From: Beijerinckiaceae bacterium
Lineage (GTDB): Bacteria; Pseudomonadota; Alphaproteobacteria; Rhizobiales; Beijerinckiaceae
DNA: 39,118 bases
Reading direction: 5' to 3'
Assembly: GCA_025458025.1 (NCBI GenBank)
Contig: JALOTF010000015.1
Coordinates: forward strand, 1-39,118
The notes below the pieces were generated by a model. It ran no database searches. It was not told the origin of the DNA and saw only the letters and a program-made list of their open reading frames with translations. The translations under genes and the position numbers were made by a program. Position 1 is the stretch's first letter. Each line of letters opens with the position of its first letter. Shown piece after piece: positions 8,049 through 16,457 of this stretch.

Positions 8049-9068
8049 TTATGGTTTCGTCGGCCCGCCCGGACGCCCGAGGAGTTTGGCCATTTCCTCC
8101 TCCAGCAGGTCCATTTCGGTTTCGGTCGGTTGACGCGGCGATGGCGGCGGCGGCGCAGGGGCTGCGACGGGTTCAACCGGAGCCGGGGGCTTGGGCGGCG
8201 CAACAGAGGCACGCGGACCTTGCGGCGCGAGTGGCTTTTGCAGCACTTCGGAGAGGCGGCGCGCCATCTCGCTCATCGGTTCCTGGCGGGGCGCTTCGGC
8301 GCGGGGCGGAGCCGGTGGGGGCGCGGGCGGTGTGACCGGCGGCATCGGAGGTTCCGGCAGGCGTTCCGGCACGGGAACCGGCGGAGGCATTGTCACGGAC
8401 GGATTCGGGGGCACGACCACCGGCGGGGGCGGAGGCGGCGCAACGGGGCGCGGCGGGGGCGGTGCAGCGACCGGAGCCTGTTGAGCCGGCGTTTCCATCG
8501 CCTTCAGGGCGCGCTCGAAATCATCCTCGAACCGCGGGCCTTGCGTTGCGGGTGGCGGCGCGACCGGAGGCTGAACCACGGGACGGGCTGCGGGTGGCGC
8601 CAGAGGCGGGGGCGGAGCCACCGGGCGCTGCGGCGGCATGGGCTGCGGCGGAACCGGAGGTGGTGGCGCGAGATTGGTCTGGAGGGCCACAGCCGGCTTT
8701 GCCGGCTCCGCCGGTTCCACCAGCGGTTCGCCTTCACTGCGGCCGCGACGTTCGCCGCGCATGATGGCCTGCTCGATGAGCACATCGTTCGGCCCGCCGA
8801 TCAGCAGGAGATGTTCGACATTGTCACGCCGGATGATGACCAGCTTGCGGCCCTCGCGGTCGAGCGGGAAGGCATCCGTCACGGCGAGGCGCTGCACGCG
8901 ACCGCCGCGCGCTGTGTTGCTCGACATGTTGAGGCCGGGCCGCAGCGCGCGGATCAGCCAAAGGGCGATCGCGATCACCACGATCAGAAGGAGAAGCCCA
9001 AGTCCGATCCACAGCATGGCGGAAACGGCGCTGTCGCCGGATTTCAGCTTGTCGAGAAGAGCTTGCAT
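8049..9068 (-). CDS. fliO: FliO-family flagellar export protein with long proline-rich tail
   Basis: FliO is a small membrane protein that assists FliP assembly. Here a membrane span (about residues 18-42, WIGLGLLLLIVVIAIALWLI) is followed by the FliO domain, with VQRLAVTDAFPLDREGRKLV and DNVEHLLLIGGPNDVLIE. Then come about 215 residues rich in proline and alanine. The tail contains three short predicted helices: FEDDFERALKAMET, MSEMARRLSEVLQKP and ETEMDLLEEEMAKLLGRPG. FliO proteins are often under about 150 residues, so at 339 this one is strikingly extended. It is upstream of fliP and divergent from flgB. The N-terminal assignment is good; the tail's function is unknown. Confidence 0.85.
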   Translation of the reverse strand: MQALLDKLKSGDSAVSAMLWIGLGLLLLIVVIAIALWLIRALRPGLNMSSNTARGGRVQRLAVTDAFPLDREGRKLVIIRRDNVEHLLLIGGPNDVLIEQAIMRGERRGRSEGEPLVEPAEPAKPAVALQTNLAPPPPVPPQPMPPQRPVAPPPPLAPPAARPVVQPPVAPPPATQGPRFEDDFERALKAMETPAQQAPVAAPPPPRPVAPPPPPPVVVPPNPSVTMPPPVPVPERLPEPPMPPVTPPAPPPAPPRAEAPRQEPMSEMARRLSEVLQKPLAPQGPRASVAPPKPPAPVEPVAAPAPPPPSPRQPTETEMDLLEEEMAKLLGRPGGPTKP

Positions 9069-9232
9069 GGGTCAACCACCGGAAACGTCACCAGAACGCG
9101 GCACGACATATCGAAAAAGCTGCATCATCCTTTGTCGATGCCGTCAATGGTGAAGTCTCGATCCATTGTGCGAAACCGGTTTCGGGGCATCAAACGGAAA
9201 CTGCCCGGAAACGGTACAAATCCTTCGCCGCG

Positions 9233-9252
9233 TTTACTCCATCTTAACCATG
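9233..9252 (+). promoter_or_regulatory. CtrA-type box TTTA-N7-TTAACC before flgB
   Basis: TTTA at 9233-9236, seven bases, then TTAACCATG at 9244-9252 matches the CtrA consensus TTAA-N7-TTAAC with one mismatch, plus the extended CAT. It lies about 58 bases before the flgB ATG, where a CtrA-activated promoter would place it. CtrA is the end target of the CckA relay, and a cckA-like gene ends this same gene run. Confidence 0.5.
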
Positions 9253-9287
9253 AATGCGGCAAGAATTGCCTCGTCGTTCGTTGGAAT

Positions 9288-9301
9288 GGCGAAATTTGCC
9301 G
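9288..9301. promoter_or_regulatory. Inverted repeat GGCGAAATTTGCCG just before flgB
   Basis: This copy differs by one base from the element at 358-371. It ends eight bases before the flgB ATG, so it would lie in the early transcribed region if the CtrA-type box drives transcription. Such a position suits a repressor or an element overlapping the start site. Binding by an FlbD-like regulator is a guess from resemblance. Confidence 0.35.
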
Positions 9302-9309
9302 AGGCCTTC

Positions 9310-9738
9310 ATGATTCATGATCTCTCCACCTTCGCGGCCCTGAAGCAGCGCATGCGCTTCCTGCAGTCGCGCCAGAAGGTGCTGGCCGAGAATGTCGCCA
9401 ATGCCGACACGCCCGGCTACAAGCCCAAGGATATCGCCCAGATTGGCATCGATCCCGCGACGCGCGGTTCGGATGCGGCGCGGCGCATGGGAACCGTGCG
9501 CTACAATCAGGCGGCCAATCTCGTCGTTACGAACCCAATGCATCTCGCGCCAGCCGGGCAGGGTGCGGGTTCGGTGGACAAGGGCGCAAGCTACGAGACG
9601 CGCCCCTCCGGCAATGCCGTCAACCTTGAAGACGAGATGCTCAAGGTCTCGCAGAACCAGATCGACTACCAGACAGCGGCGAACCTCTATCAGCGCGGGC
9701 TTGCCACGCTGAAGACGGCGCTCGGCCGCCGGGCCTGA
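9310..9738 (+). CDS. flgB: Flagellar basal-body rod protein FlgB
   Basis: FlgB is a proximal rod subunit next to the MS-ring and export gate. The 142-residue protein starts MIHDLSTFAALKQRMRFLQS and carries the rod-family signature LAENVANADTPGYKPKD at residues 26-42. It ends with the paired D0 helix including QIDYQTAANLYQRGLATLKT. I chose the ATG at 9310 because the protein then begins as the family does. Longer in-frame starts would run through the TTAACCATG box. It heads the rightward run flgB-flgC-fliE-fliQ-fliR-flhB-cckA. Confidence 0.95.
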   Translation: MIHDLSTFAALKQRMRFLQSRQKVLAENVANADTPGYKPKDIAQIGIDPATRGSDAARRMGTVRYNQAANLVVTNPMHLAPAGQGAGSVDKGASYETRPSGNAVNLEDEMLKVSQNQIDYQTAANLYQRGLATLKTALGRRA

Positions 9739-9753
9739 TGGAGAGGATGAGCC

Positions 9754-10164
9754 ATGGACTTCCTGAAATCTCTCGCCGTCGCCGCTTCCGGCCTCCGGGC
9801 CCAGTCGGGGCGCATGCGCGTCATCGCCGAAAACGTCGCCAATGCGGATACGACGCCGAACCGGCCGGGCGAGCAGCCCTATCGCCGCAAGGTCGTCACC
9901 TTCCAGCAGAAGCTCGATACCGAGCTTGGCGTGAACACGGTTCAGCTCGGGCAGATCAAGCGTGATCGCTCCGAGTTCAAGAGCCGCTTCGAGCCCGGCA
10001 ATCCGAATGCGGATGCCCGTGGCTTCGTTCAGAAGCCGAATGTCGACACGATGATGGAAACGCTCGATCTGCGCGAAGCCCAGCGCAGCTATGAAGCCAA
10101 CCTCAACGTGATCAGCACCACCCGCAGAATGCTGGCGCGGACTCTCGAAATCCTGCGTGCCTGA
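9754..10164 (+). CDS. flgC: Flagellar basal-body rod protein FlgC
   Basis: FlgC is a proximal rod subunit. The 136-residue protein has the N-terminal helix and signature VIAENVANADTTPN (residues 23-36), and the C-terminal helix with ETLDLREAQRSYEANLNVIS that pairs with it. The ATG at 9754 has a strong GAGAGGATGAG upstream, 15 bases after the flgB stop. Length and order, flanked by flgB and fliE, are typical. Confidence 0.95.
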   Translation: MDFLKSLAVAASGLRAQSGRMRVIAENVANADTTPNRPGEQPYRRKVVTFQQKLDTELGVNTVQLGQIKRDRSEFKSRFEPGNPNADARGFVQKPNVDTMMETLDLREAQRSYEANLNVISTTRRMLARTLEILRA

Positions 10165-10193
10165 GTTCGAATTCCTCGCGATCGGAGAACACG

Positions 10194-10517
10194 ATGAAAA
10201 CGATGATGAATCCGGGCATCGCCGCGAGCGCGTATGCCCTCCAACAAAAGATGAATTCCAACCCGGCCGCCGTGCTGGGCAAGAGCGAGGGCGCCGGCGG
10301 CTCGTTCGCCGATATCCTTGAGGCGACCGTGGGGCGCGTGCAGGAGGCCGGCAAAAAATCGGATGCGCTCGCCATGCGCGCGGCCGGCGGCAACCCGACG
10401 GATCTCGTCGAGGTGGTCACGGCGGTTGCGGAAAGCGAAGCGGCGCTGGAAAGCCTCGTGGCGGTGCGTGACCGTGTGGTTGCGGCCTACGAGGAAATCA
10501 TGCGGATGCCCATCTGA
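10194..10517 (+). CDS. fliE: Flagellar hook-basal body complex protein FliE
   Basis: FliE links the MS-ring/export gate to the rod and is exported by the flagellar system. The 107-residue protein has the usual variable N-terminus, then the conserved C-terminal part including NPTDLVEVVTAVAESEAALE, ending AYEEIMRMPI. GGAGAA precedes the ATG. Its stop TGA shares one base with the fliQ ATG (TGATG), which indicates coupled translation. Confidence 0.93.
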   Translation: MKTMMNPGIAASAYALQQKMNSNPAAVLGKSEGAGGSFADILEATVGRVQEAGKKSDALAMRAAGGNPTDLVEVVTAVAESEAALESLVAVRDRVVAAYEEIMRMPI

Positions 10518-10786
10518 TGGGTGGCGCGGAGCTGATCGAAGTTGGCCGTGACGGGCTGATCACCTTCTTCAAGGTGGGCATGCCGGTGATGATTGTCGGC
10601 CTTCTGGTCGGCCTCGTCATCTCACTGTTCCAGGCGCTGACGCAGATCCAGGAACAGACGCTGGTCTATGTGCCGAAGGTCGCCGCGATCTTCGGCTCGC
10701 TCATCTTCCTGCTGCCATTCATGGGGGATGCGATGGCCGCCTTCATGGCGCGCATTGCGAGCCGCATTATCACCGGCGGCAACTAA
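10517..10786 (+). CDS. fliQ: Flagellar type III export protein FliQ
   Basis: FliQ is a two-helix inner-membrane subunit of the export gate with FliP and FliR. The 89-residue product has two hydrophobic spans (about 15-40 and 52-75). The family motif is visible as LVGLVISLFQALTQIQEQTL then VPKV. It starts on the last base of the fliE stop, so it is translationally coupled. Confidence 0.95.
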   Translation: MGGAELIEVGRDGLITFFKVGMPVMIVGLLVGLVISLFQALTQIQEQTLVYVPKVAAIFGSLIFLLPFMGDAMAAFMARIASRIITGGN

Positions 10787-10827
10787 GCCACGAATTCCTT
10801 CGGCAAAGGCCGGCGAATCATCGAATT

Positions 10828-11610
10828 ATGGGTGGGATGACAGTTAGCATCCTGCCCGAATTCGCGTTGGCCTTCATGCTCGTGTTCGCTCGCGTGGGCA
10901 CGATGATGATGCTGTTGCCGGGCGTGGGCGAGCAGGTGGCGCCGCAGCGTGTGCGGCTCTCGCTCGCGGTGTTTGTCACCCTGCTCACGATTCCCATTGT
11001 GCGGCCTGCCTTTACGGTTGTGGGGCTGAACCTCGATCTTGCGGTGCGGCTGCTGGTCACTGAAATCCTGATCGGCTTTACCTTCGGCCTTGCGGGGCGT
11101 TTCCTGATGTCGAGCCTGCAGACCGCAGGCGTGTTGATCTCGCAGCAGATCGGGCTCTCTTTCACCATGGCGCTTGACCCTACGGGTGGTGATCGCGGGC
11201 AGGCGGCGGCTTTGGGTACGTTTCTCTCGCTGCTGGGTATTTCGCTGATCCTTGCTTCGAACCTGCATCACGTCGCGATTGCAGGCATCGTCGACAGCTA
11301 CCTCACCCTCCGGCCCGGCACCTTGCCGCCGAGCGGGGATGCAGCGCAGCTCGCGCTGATGGTCGCGAATTCGGCCTTCATCACGGCCGTGCAGATTTCC
11401 GCGCCATTTCTGGTCTTTGGCCTTGTCTTCAACGTGGGCCTCGGCGTGCTCTCGCGCATGATGCCGCAATTGCAGGTCTTCTTTCTCGCCATGCCGGCGA
11501 TGATCCTGCTCGGCACCGTGATCTTCATCTTCGTGCTCGGCTTGATGATGGATGGCTTCCTCGCCCATGTGACGCTCGTCTATCGCGAACTCTTCCCCGG
11601 ATTGAGGTGA
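10828..11610 (+). CDS. fliR: Flagellar type III export protein FliR
   Basis: FliR is the single-copy export gate subunit completing the FliP5-FliQ4-FliR1 channel. The 260-residue product is hydrophobic throughout with about six spans and family features such as FALAFMLVFARVGTMMMLLP near the start and MDPTGGDRG-like text (LDPTGGDRGQAAALGTFLSL) in the middle. ATG at 10828 has no clear ribosome site. An in-frame ATG at 10837, preceded by GGGTGGG, may be the real start and would remove three residues. It is followed by flhB after seven bases. Confidence 0.94.
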   Translation: MGGMTVSILPEFALAFMLVFARVGTMMMLLPGVGEQVAPQRVRLSLAVFVTLLTIPIVRPAFTVVGLNLDLAVRLLVTEILIGFTFGLAGRFLMSSLQTAGVLISQQIGLSFTMALDPTGGDRGQAAALGTFLSLLGISLILASNLHHVAIAGIVDSYLTLRPGTLPPSGDAAQLALMVANSAFITAVQISAPFLVFGLVFNVGLGVLSRMMPQLQVFFLAMPAMILLGTVIFIFVLGLMMDGFLAHVTLVYRELFPGLR

Positions 11611-11617
11611 GCGACCA

Positions 11618-12685
11618 ATGGCCGGTGAGAGCGATCAGGAAGACAAGACAGAAGAACCGACCGAGCGCCGGATCGAGCAATCCATCGAGCGCGGCGAAGT
11701 GCCGAAAAGCATGGAGGCAGCCACCTTCCTTGTGCTTGCCGCCGGAACGCTCGCGCTGATGATCACCGGCATGATGGGGCTTTCGGGCTTCGTTGCGGGC
11801 ATGCGCGGCTATCTCGAGAATGCGCATCAGGTCTCGATGAACCAGAGCGGGTTGCTCGGCGTGTTCGCCCATTCCTCGCGCACGATGGTGGGGGTGCTCG
11901 CGCTGCCCTTCATTTTCGCGGTGATCGCCGGGATTGCCTCCGGGTTGATCATGCACAAGCCGCTCTGGACCACAGAGCCGATGATGCCGAAATTCAACCG
12001 CATCTCGCCCATGGCCGGTTTCAAGCGCCTGTTCGGCAAGGAAGCGCTTGTCCAGTTCGTGAAGAGCCTGCTGAAATTCGTGATTGTCGGCTCGCTGCTC
12101 TTCTATGTGCTCTGGCCGGAGCGCCAGCGGCTCGGCACGCTGGTTCAGCTCGAACCCGCCCATATGCTCGGTGTGATCTGGTCGCTGACGCTGAAGCTGC
12201 TCGCCGGCGTTCTCGCAATCTACGCCTTCGTGGCGGCAGCGGATATTCTCTATCAGCGCTTCACCTGGCGCCAGCGCCTGAAGATGACGCGTGAGGAACT
12301 GAAGCAGGAATTCAAGGAGACGGAAGGTTCGCCCGAGATCAAGGCGAAGGTCCGCAAGATCCGCGCCGAGCGCCTGCGCCAGCGCATGATGGCCGCCGTG
12401 CCGAAAGCTTCAGTAATCATCACCAACCCGACGCACTTCGCGGTTGCGCTGCAATACGAGGCCGGCATGAATGCGCCGGTGCTTGTCGCCAAGGGGCTGG
12501 ATCTCGTCGCACTCAAGATCCGCGAAATCGCGACGGCCAACGAGATCGCGATTGTGGAGAACCCGCCACTCGCGCGTGCGTTGCATGCGCAAGTGGAAAT
12601 CGATGAGGAAATCCCCGAGGAACATTACAAGGCAGTTGCAGAAGTGATCGGTTACGTGATGCGCTTGAGACGCAACCGTTTCTGA
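11618..12685 (+). CDS. flhB: Flagellar type III export switch protein FlhB
   Basis: FlhB controls the switch from rod/hook to filament export. The 355-residue protein has the hallmark N-terminus DQEDKTEEPTERRIEQSIER, four membrane spans, a charged linker (about 218-265) and the cytoplasmic domain. The self-cleaving motif NPTH is at residues 270-273 and is intact. GAGGTGAG precedes the ATG. The gene is seven bases after fliR, and cckA starts 58 bases after it. Confidence 0.97.
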   Translation: MAGESDQEDKTEEPTERRIEQSIERGEVPKSMEAATFLVLAAGTLALMITGMMGLSGFVAGMRGYLENAHQVSMNQSGLLGVFAHSSRTMVGVLALPFIFAVIAGIASGLIMHKPLWTTEPMMPKFNRISPMAGFKRLFGKEALVQFVKSLLKFVIVGSLLFYVLWPERQRLGTLVQLEPAHMLGVIWSLTLKLLAGVLAIYAFVAAADILYQRFTWRQRLKMTREELKQEFKETEGSPEIKAKVRKIRAERLRQRMMAAVPKASVIITNPTHFAVALQYEAGMNAPVLVAKGLDLVALKIREIATANEIAIVENPPLARALHAQVEIDEEIPEEHYKAVAEVIGYVMRLRRNRF

Positions 12686-12743
12686 GCCAGAACGCTGCGA
12701 GGGGAACGCCCGCGAATCTGCGGGCAGGGGAGGTTTTCTAGGC

Positions 12744-15335
12744 ATGCTGAAGGATATCCCCGCCGGCCCGCCGATCGATCGTAGCCAGCGGCATGGCAGC
12801 CCGGTGTTGCTGCTGCTCGTCACGCTCGTGGTGGTGGGGTCGGTGCTGTCGCTCGCGATGCTCGATGAGCAGCACCATGCGACGGTTCTCACGCTGTTTC
12901 TGGCCAGCTTTGCCGCCCTCGGCGTGCTCGCGGCCTTCCTTTATGCGGTCGGCATTCTCCAGTTCGCCGGCCGCGCTTCCCGCAACGACATCACCAAGGC
13001 GGTGGTCGATGGCGCGGAGGATGGCCAGCTTGTGCTCGACCGCGAGGGCAAGGTTCTCTACGCGAACGCGGCCTATCAGGCCTTCTGCGGTGGCGTTCCC
13101 GGCCGCGCGGCGAGCATTCGCCCTGTGGAGCGGCTGTTCTCCGGCGGCTCGGATGTGAGCGAGGCGGTCTATCGTCTCGCGCAGGCCGCGCGCGAGGGGC
13201 GTGGTGCCACGGAAATCATCCGCCTCGTGCCGGCGCTGACCGGGGGCGGCACCTATGGCTGGTATCGCGTGCGTGTGCGCCCGCTTTCCCGCGCCCAAGG
13301 TGACACCGCCGTGCACTGGCGCGTGACGGATGTAACGCGCGACCGCGAGAAGCATGAAAACGAGTTCCAGGAACTCCAGCAGGCGATTTCCTATCTCGAT
13401 AGCGCGCCGGCCGGCTTCTTCTCGGCACGGCCCGAGGGGCGCATCCTTTATCTCAACGCCACGCTGGCGGATTGGCTCGATTACGACCTCGCGGAGATCG
13501 CCGATCGTGATCTCGAAATCCGCGACATTATCGCTTCGGGCGGCGAGGCCTTGCTCTCGCATGTGCATGGCCAGCCCGGCGCCGTGCGCACGGAAACGAT
13601 TGATCTCGACCTCAAGCGCAAGGGCGGCCAGCGCCTGCCGGTGCGGCTCCTTCATCGCGTCGCCTTCGCGGCGGATGGCACGGCGGGTGTCTCCCGCACG
13701 CTGGTGCTCAACCGTTCGGCGGAAGCTGGTGGCGCGGAAGGCCTTCGCGATGCCGAGGTGCGGTTTGCGCGGCTTTTCAATACCTCGCCCTTCGCCATCG
13801 CGACGCTCAGCCGGGCGGGCAGCATCGAGAGCACCAATGCGCGTTTTGCGGGGTTCCTTCCTAGCCAGCAGGCCGGCGGGCCTCGCGACCTTCTGAGTCT
13901 GATTGCTCCGGCGGATCGGCAAAAGATCGAGGATGCCTTCGCCGTGGCGCGTGAGGGCACCCGCGAGAGCGAGCCCGTGGATGTGTCGCTCGCCGGCGAG
14001 GCAGGGCGCTCCGCCCGGTTCTTCTTCGTGCCTTCTGGCATCAGCGAGAGAAGCGATGAGGCAGTCATCGCCTATGCCCTTGAAACAACCGATGAAAAGA
14101 AGCTTCAGGAGCAGCTTTTTCAATCGATGAAGATGAATGCCGTGGGGCAACTCGCGGGCGGCGTCGCGCATGATTTCAACAATCATCTGCAGGCGATTGT
14201 CGGCTTCGCGGATCTTCTCGCCGGCAATTTCCGCGCGACCGATCCGCGACATCAGGATGTGATGCAGATCAAGAATTCTGCCAATCGCGCCAAGAGTCTC
14301 GTGCGCCAGCTTCTGGCGTTCTCGCGCCAGCAGACCCTGCTGCCTGAAACGATCGACCTCGGCGAGCGCCTCGGCGAACTCAATGCGATGCTCAAGCGCT
14401 CGATCGGCGCCAATGTCGAGCTCGATATCCGGCATGGCCGTGATCTCTGGCCAACCTTCGCGGACCCCGCTTCATTCGACAACATGATCATCAACCTTGC
14501 GGTGAACGCGCGCGATGCCATGCCCGAGGGCGGTAATCTCACCATCCGCACGGCAAATGTGCCCGCGGTCGAGAGCGAGAGCTACAATGTCGAAGGGCTG
14601 AAACGCGGCGACTACGTTCTGGTAGACGTTACTGATACCGGCACCGGCATGTCTCCGGAGGTGCGTCGCAAGATCTTCGAGCCGTTTTTCACCACCAAGG
14701 AAGTGGGGCGCGGCACGGGTCTTGGCCTGTCTTCGGTCTATGGCTTCGTAACCCAATCCAACGGCTCTATCGATTGCCTAAGCGAGCTGGGTAAGGGAAC
14801 AACCTTCCGCATCTTCCTGCCGCGCCACATGCCGCGCGCCGGCGACCTGCTGCCTGCCAGCGCCGATACGCCGGCGCTTCCCGAAGAGTCCGCTGCGGAA
14901 GCACCGGTCGAGGTGGCCGCAGCCCCGGCTGTCGCGCCCGAGAAGGCGCCGATTGCTGACCTAACAGGTACCGGCAACATCCTGCTTGTTGAAGATGAGG
15001 ATGCCGTCCGCAATTTCGGCGCCCGTGCCCTGCGCTCGCGCGGCTATACGGTGATCGAAGCGCAATCTGGTGTTGATGCTCTCACGCAGCTTGAGACGCA
15101 TTCCATCGAGGGTATCGATCTCGTCGTTTCGGATGTCGTCATGCCGGAAATGGACGGTCCATCGCTCCTGCGTGAGTTGCGCGCGCGGAAGCCGGAAATC
15201 CGGGTGATCTTCGTCTCGGGTTATGCCGAGGAAGCGTTTCGCAAGAACCTGCCCGAGGGGCAGCAATTCGATTTTCTGCCGAAGCCCTTCAGCCTGAAAC
15301 AGCTGATTGAAGCTGTGAAGCGTGTGATGAGCTAG
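12744..15335 (+). CDS. cckA: Hybrid sensor histidine kinase CckA
   Basis: CckA starts the alphaproteobacterial phosphorelay (CckA to ChpT to CtrA and CpdR) controlling cell cycle and motility. The 863-residue product has two membrane spans (about 20-40 and 48-72), PAS-like regions, a HisKA domain with [12 protein letters not shown] (phosphoacceptor His about 476) and an ATP-binding HATPase domain with the N, G1 and G2 boxes ([29 protein letters not shown]). An Ala/Pro-rich linker leads to a C-terminal receiver with acceptor Asp about 797 ([13 protein letters not shown]). ATG at 12744 follows AGGGGAGG. Location after flhB fits Hyphomicrobiales. chpT, ctrA and cpdR are not in the window. Confidence 0.93.
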   Translation: MLKDIPAGPPIDRSQRHGSPVLLLLVTLVVVGSVLSLAMLDEQHHATVLTLFLASFAALGVLAAFLYAVGILQFAGRASRNDITKAVVDGAEDGQLVLDREGKVLYANAAYQAFCGGVPGRAASIRPVERLFSGGSDVSEAVYRLAQAAREGRGATEIIRLVPALTGGGTYGWYRVRVRPLSRAQGDTAVHWRVTDVTRDREKHENEFQELQQAISYLDSAPAGFFSARPEGRILYLNATLADWLDYDLAEIADRDLEIRDIIASGGEALLSHVHGQPGAVRTETIDLDLKRKGGQRLPVRLLHRVAFAADGTAGVSRTLVLNRSAEAGGAEGLRDAEVRFARLFNTSPFAIATLSRAGSIESTNARFAGFLPSQQAGGPRDLLSLIAPADRQKIEDAFAVAREGTRESEPVDVSLAGEAGRSARFFFVPSGISERSDEAVIAYALETTDEKKLQEQLFQSMKMNAVGQLAGGVAHDFNNHLQAIVGFADLLAGNFRATDPRHQDVMQIKNSANRAKSLVRQLLAFSRQQTLLPETIDLGERLGELNAMLKRSIGANVELDIRHGRDLWPTFADPASFDNMIINLAVNARDAMPEGGNLTIRTANVPAVESESYNVEGLKRGDYVLVDVTDTGTGMSPEVRRKIFEPFFTTKEVGRGTGLGLSSVYGFVTQSNGSIDCLSELGKGTTFRIFLPRHMPRAGDLLPASADTPALPEESAAEAPVEVAAAPAVAPEKAPIADLTGTGNILLVEDEDAVRNFGARALRSRGYTVIEAQSGVDALTQLETHSIEGIDLVVSDVVMPEMDGPSLLRELRARKPEIRVIFVSGYAEEAFRKNLPEGQQFDFLPKPFSLKQLIEAVKRVMS

Positions 15336-15390
15336 GCGGATAGCCCAGCGGGAAAACCCGGTGCGTCTCCAAAAGAAGCGTGCCGGAAAA

Positions 15391-16377
15391 TCAGAAGATC
15401 ATCCCGCCATCATAGGCTGCGGCGATCCGCCCGATGGCGGCACGTGCGGCGTCATCCAGCGGAAGCGGATCTTCCGGAACAGCCTGGATTCCCTTGCGCG
15501 GGAAATCCGCCTTTCCGCGCAAGAGGTTGCGCAATTCCGACCCACGCTCCAGACCGCCTGCGCCCGCTGACTTTTCAAGCAGGCTCCGCAAAAAGGCCGG
15601 AGAGAGATCCGGCAGGCTCGCGAGCAGACCGGCGATCAAGCGACGGGTCAGTTCATGGTCGGGATGAATCTCGCTCTCGCCAGCTTTCCCGAACTCGTAC
15701 AGATGCTTCACCACATCCCAGGGCGCGGGCGCCGCCGGAAAACGCGTCGCGAGCTGAGCCTCTTCTTCGGCCACATAAAACCGGTTGAGATCGTCCTGAA
15801 AGGCAAGCCGGTACCCTTGCGCAAGAAGGCCTGGTTCCCATGAGCCGGAGGCATCCGCCATGCTGCCGGGCTGCACGGCTTCAATGCACATCACACGGGG
15901 GCGATGCCGCGCGAGATCAAGCCCGGCAAGCACGATATCCTCAGCACCTTCGACATCGATCTTCAGGAAATCGACAACGCCGATTTTATGCTCATCAAGG
16001 ACGCCGGAAAGGCGTCGGATCGGCTGCTTCTCGCTGCGATATTCCACGCCAAATTCGCGAGCGCCGCGCGCGTTTTCCTCCACGATGGTCGAAAATCCAT
16101 GAAGCCGGTCCACGCGATGAAACATGACCTCGCCATCGCGATCACCAACGGGGTGGTCGATCACCAGATCCCGCGGTCGAATGCTGGCATAAAGTTTTGC
16201 GAGCACCCGTTGCGGCTCGACGACCAACCCACGCCACCCGCGGAGATAAAAATGAAAACTCACATTATCTGCAACAGGATGGCCGCCTCCGACATCCACA
16301 TAAAAACCGCGGCCTTGGTCTGCGAAAACGCATTCCAGATGGTAATCCTCTAACCGCTGAGCGTAGGAAATCTTCAT
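15391..16377 (-). CDS. FkbM-family SAM-dependent methyltransferase
   Basis: The 328-residue protein has an FkbM-type methyltransferase domain at about residues 1-190. It starts MKISYAQRLEDYHLECVF and shows the SAM-binding FYVDVGGGHPVADNVS, then GLVVEPQ and a late VDFLKIDVEGAEDIVLAGLD, hallmarks of the family. About 130 further residues have no motif I recognise. Family members O-methylate sugars or other small or polymeric substrates; the substrate here is unknown. It is convergent with cckA (55 bases between) and divergent from recA. It sits between cckA and recA on the opposite strand, which suggests a lineage-specific insertion. A role in surface glycan or flagellin modification is only a guess from neighbours. 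Confidence 0.85.
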   Translation of the reverse strand: MKISYAQRLEDYHLECVFADQGRGFYVDVGGGHPVADNVSFHFYLRGWRGLVVEPQRVLAKLYASIRPRDLVIDHPVGDRDGEVMFHRVDRLHGFSTIVEENARGAREFGVEYRSEKQPIRRLSGVLDEHKIGVVDFLKIDVEGAEDIVLAGLDLARHRPRVMCIEAVQPGSMADASGSWEPGLLAQGYRLAFQDDLNRFYVAEEEAQLATRFPAAPAPWDVVKHLYEFGKAGESEIHPDHELTRRLIAGLLASLPDLSPAFLRSLLEKSAGAGGLERGSELRNLLRGKADFPRKGIQAVPEDPLPLDDAARAAIGRIAAAYDGGMIF

Positions 16378-16442
16378 GCCGCGCCTGTCCCGAACTTTCT
16401 ATCGCTTATGGTAGGCCATTCGGAATAGCAAGAGCCGGAAAA

Positions 16443-16457
16443 GAACAAAAAAAGAAC
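16443..16457. promoter_or_regulatory. LexA SOS box GAAC-N7-GAAC before recA
   Basis: GAAC, seven A's, then GAAC is an exact match to the alphaproteobacterial LexA-binding direct repeat (GTTC-N7-GTTC on the other strand). It lies 73 bases before the recA start and directly upstream of a plausible -35 element, as expected for a LexA-repressed promoter. A third GAAC at 16468 is ten bases further and does not keep the spacing. Confidence 0.85.

Noticed and set aside
8140-8700. Possible tandem DNA repeat or CRISPR-like array in the GGCGGAGGCGG-rich region
   Set aside because: The periodicity is codon-level polyproline coding, with no fixed repeat unit or spacers. I see no CRISPR array anywhere in the window.
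9288-9301. Reading GGCGAAATTTGCC as a sigma-54 promoter for flgB
   Set aside because: Spacing between GG and GC is eight bases instead of ten, and it would start transcription inside flgB.
8130-9320. Gly/Arg-rich open frames on the plus strand across fliO
   Set aside because: They are the complement of the proline-rich FliO tail; low complexity follows from CCG and CCC codons read in reverse.
12738-14435. 565-codon open frame on the minus strand opposite cckA
   Set aside because: It is antisense to the histidine kinase, rich in Arg, His and Glu with no domain, and explained by codon structure of cckA.
15336-15390. CGGG-AAAA-CCCG hairpin between cckA and the FkbM-type gene as a terminator
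   Set aside because: Only four base pairs and no T-run on either strand.
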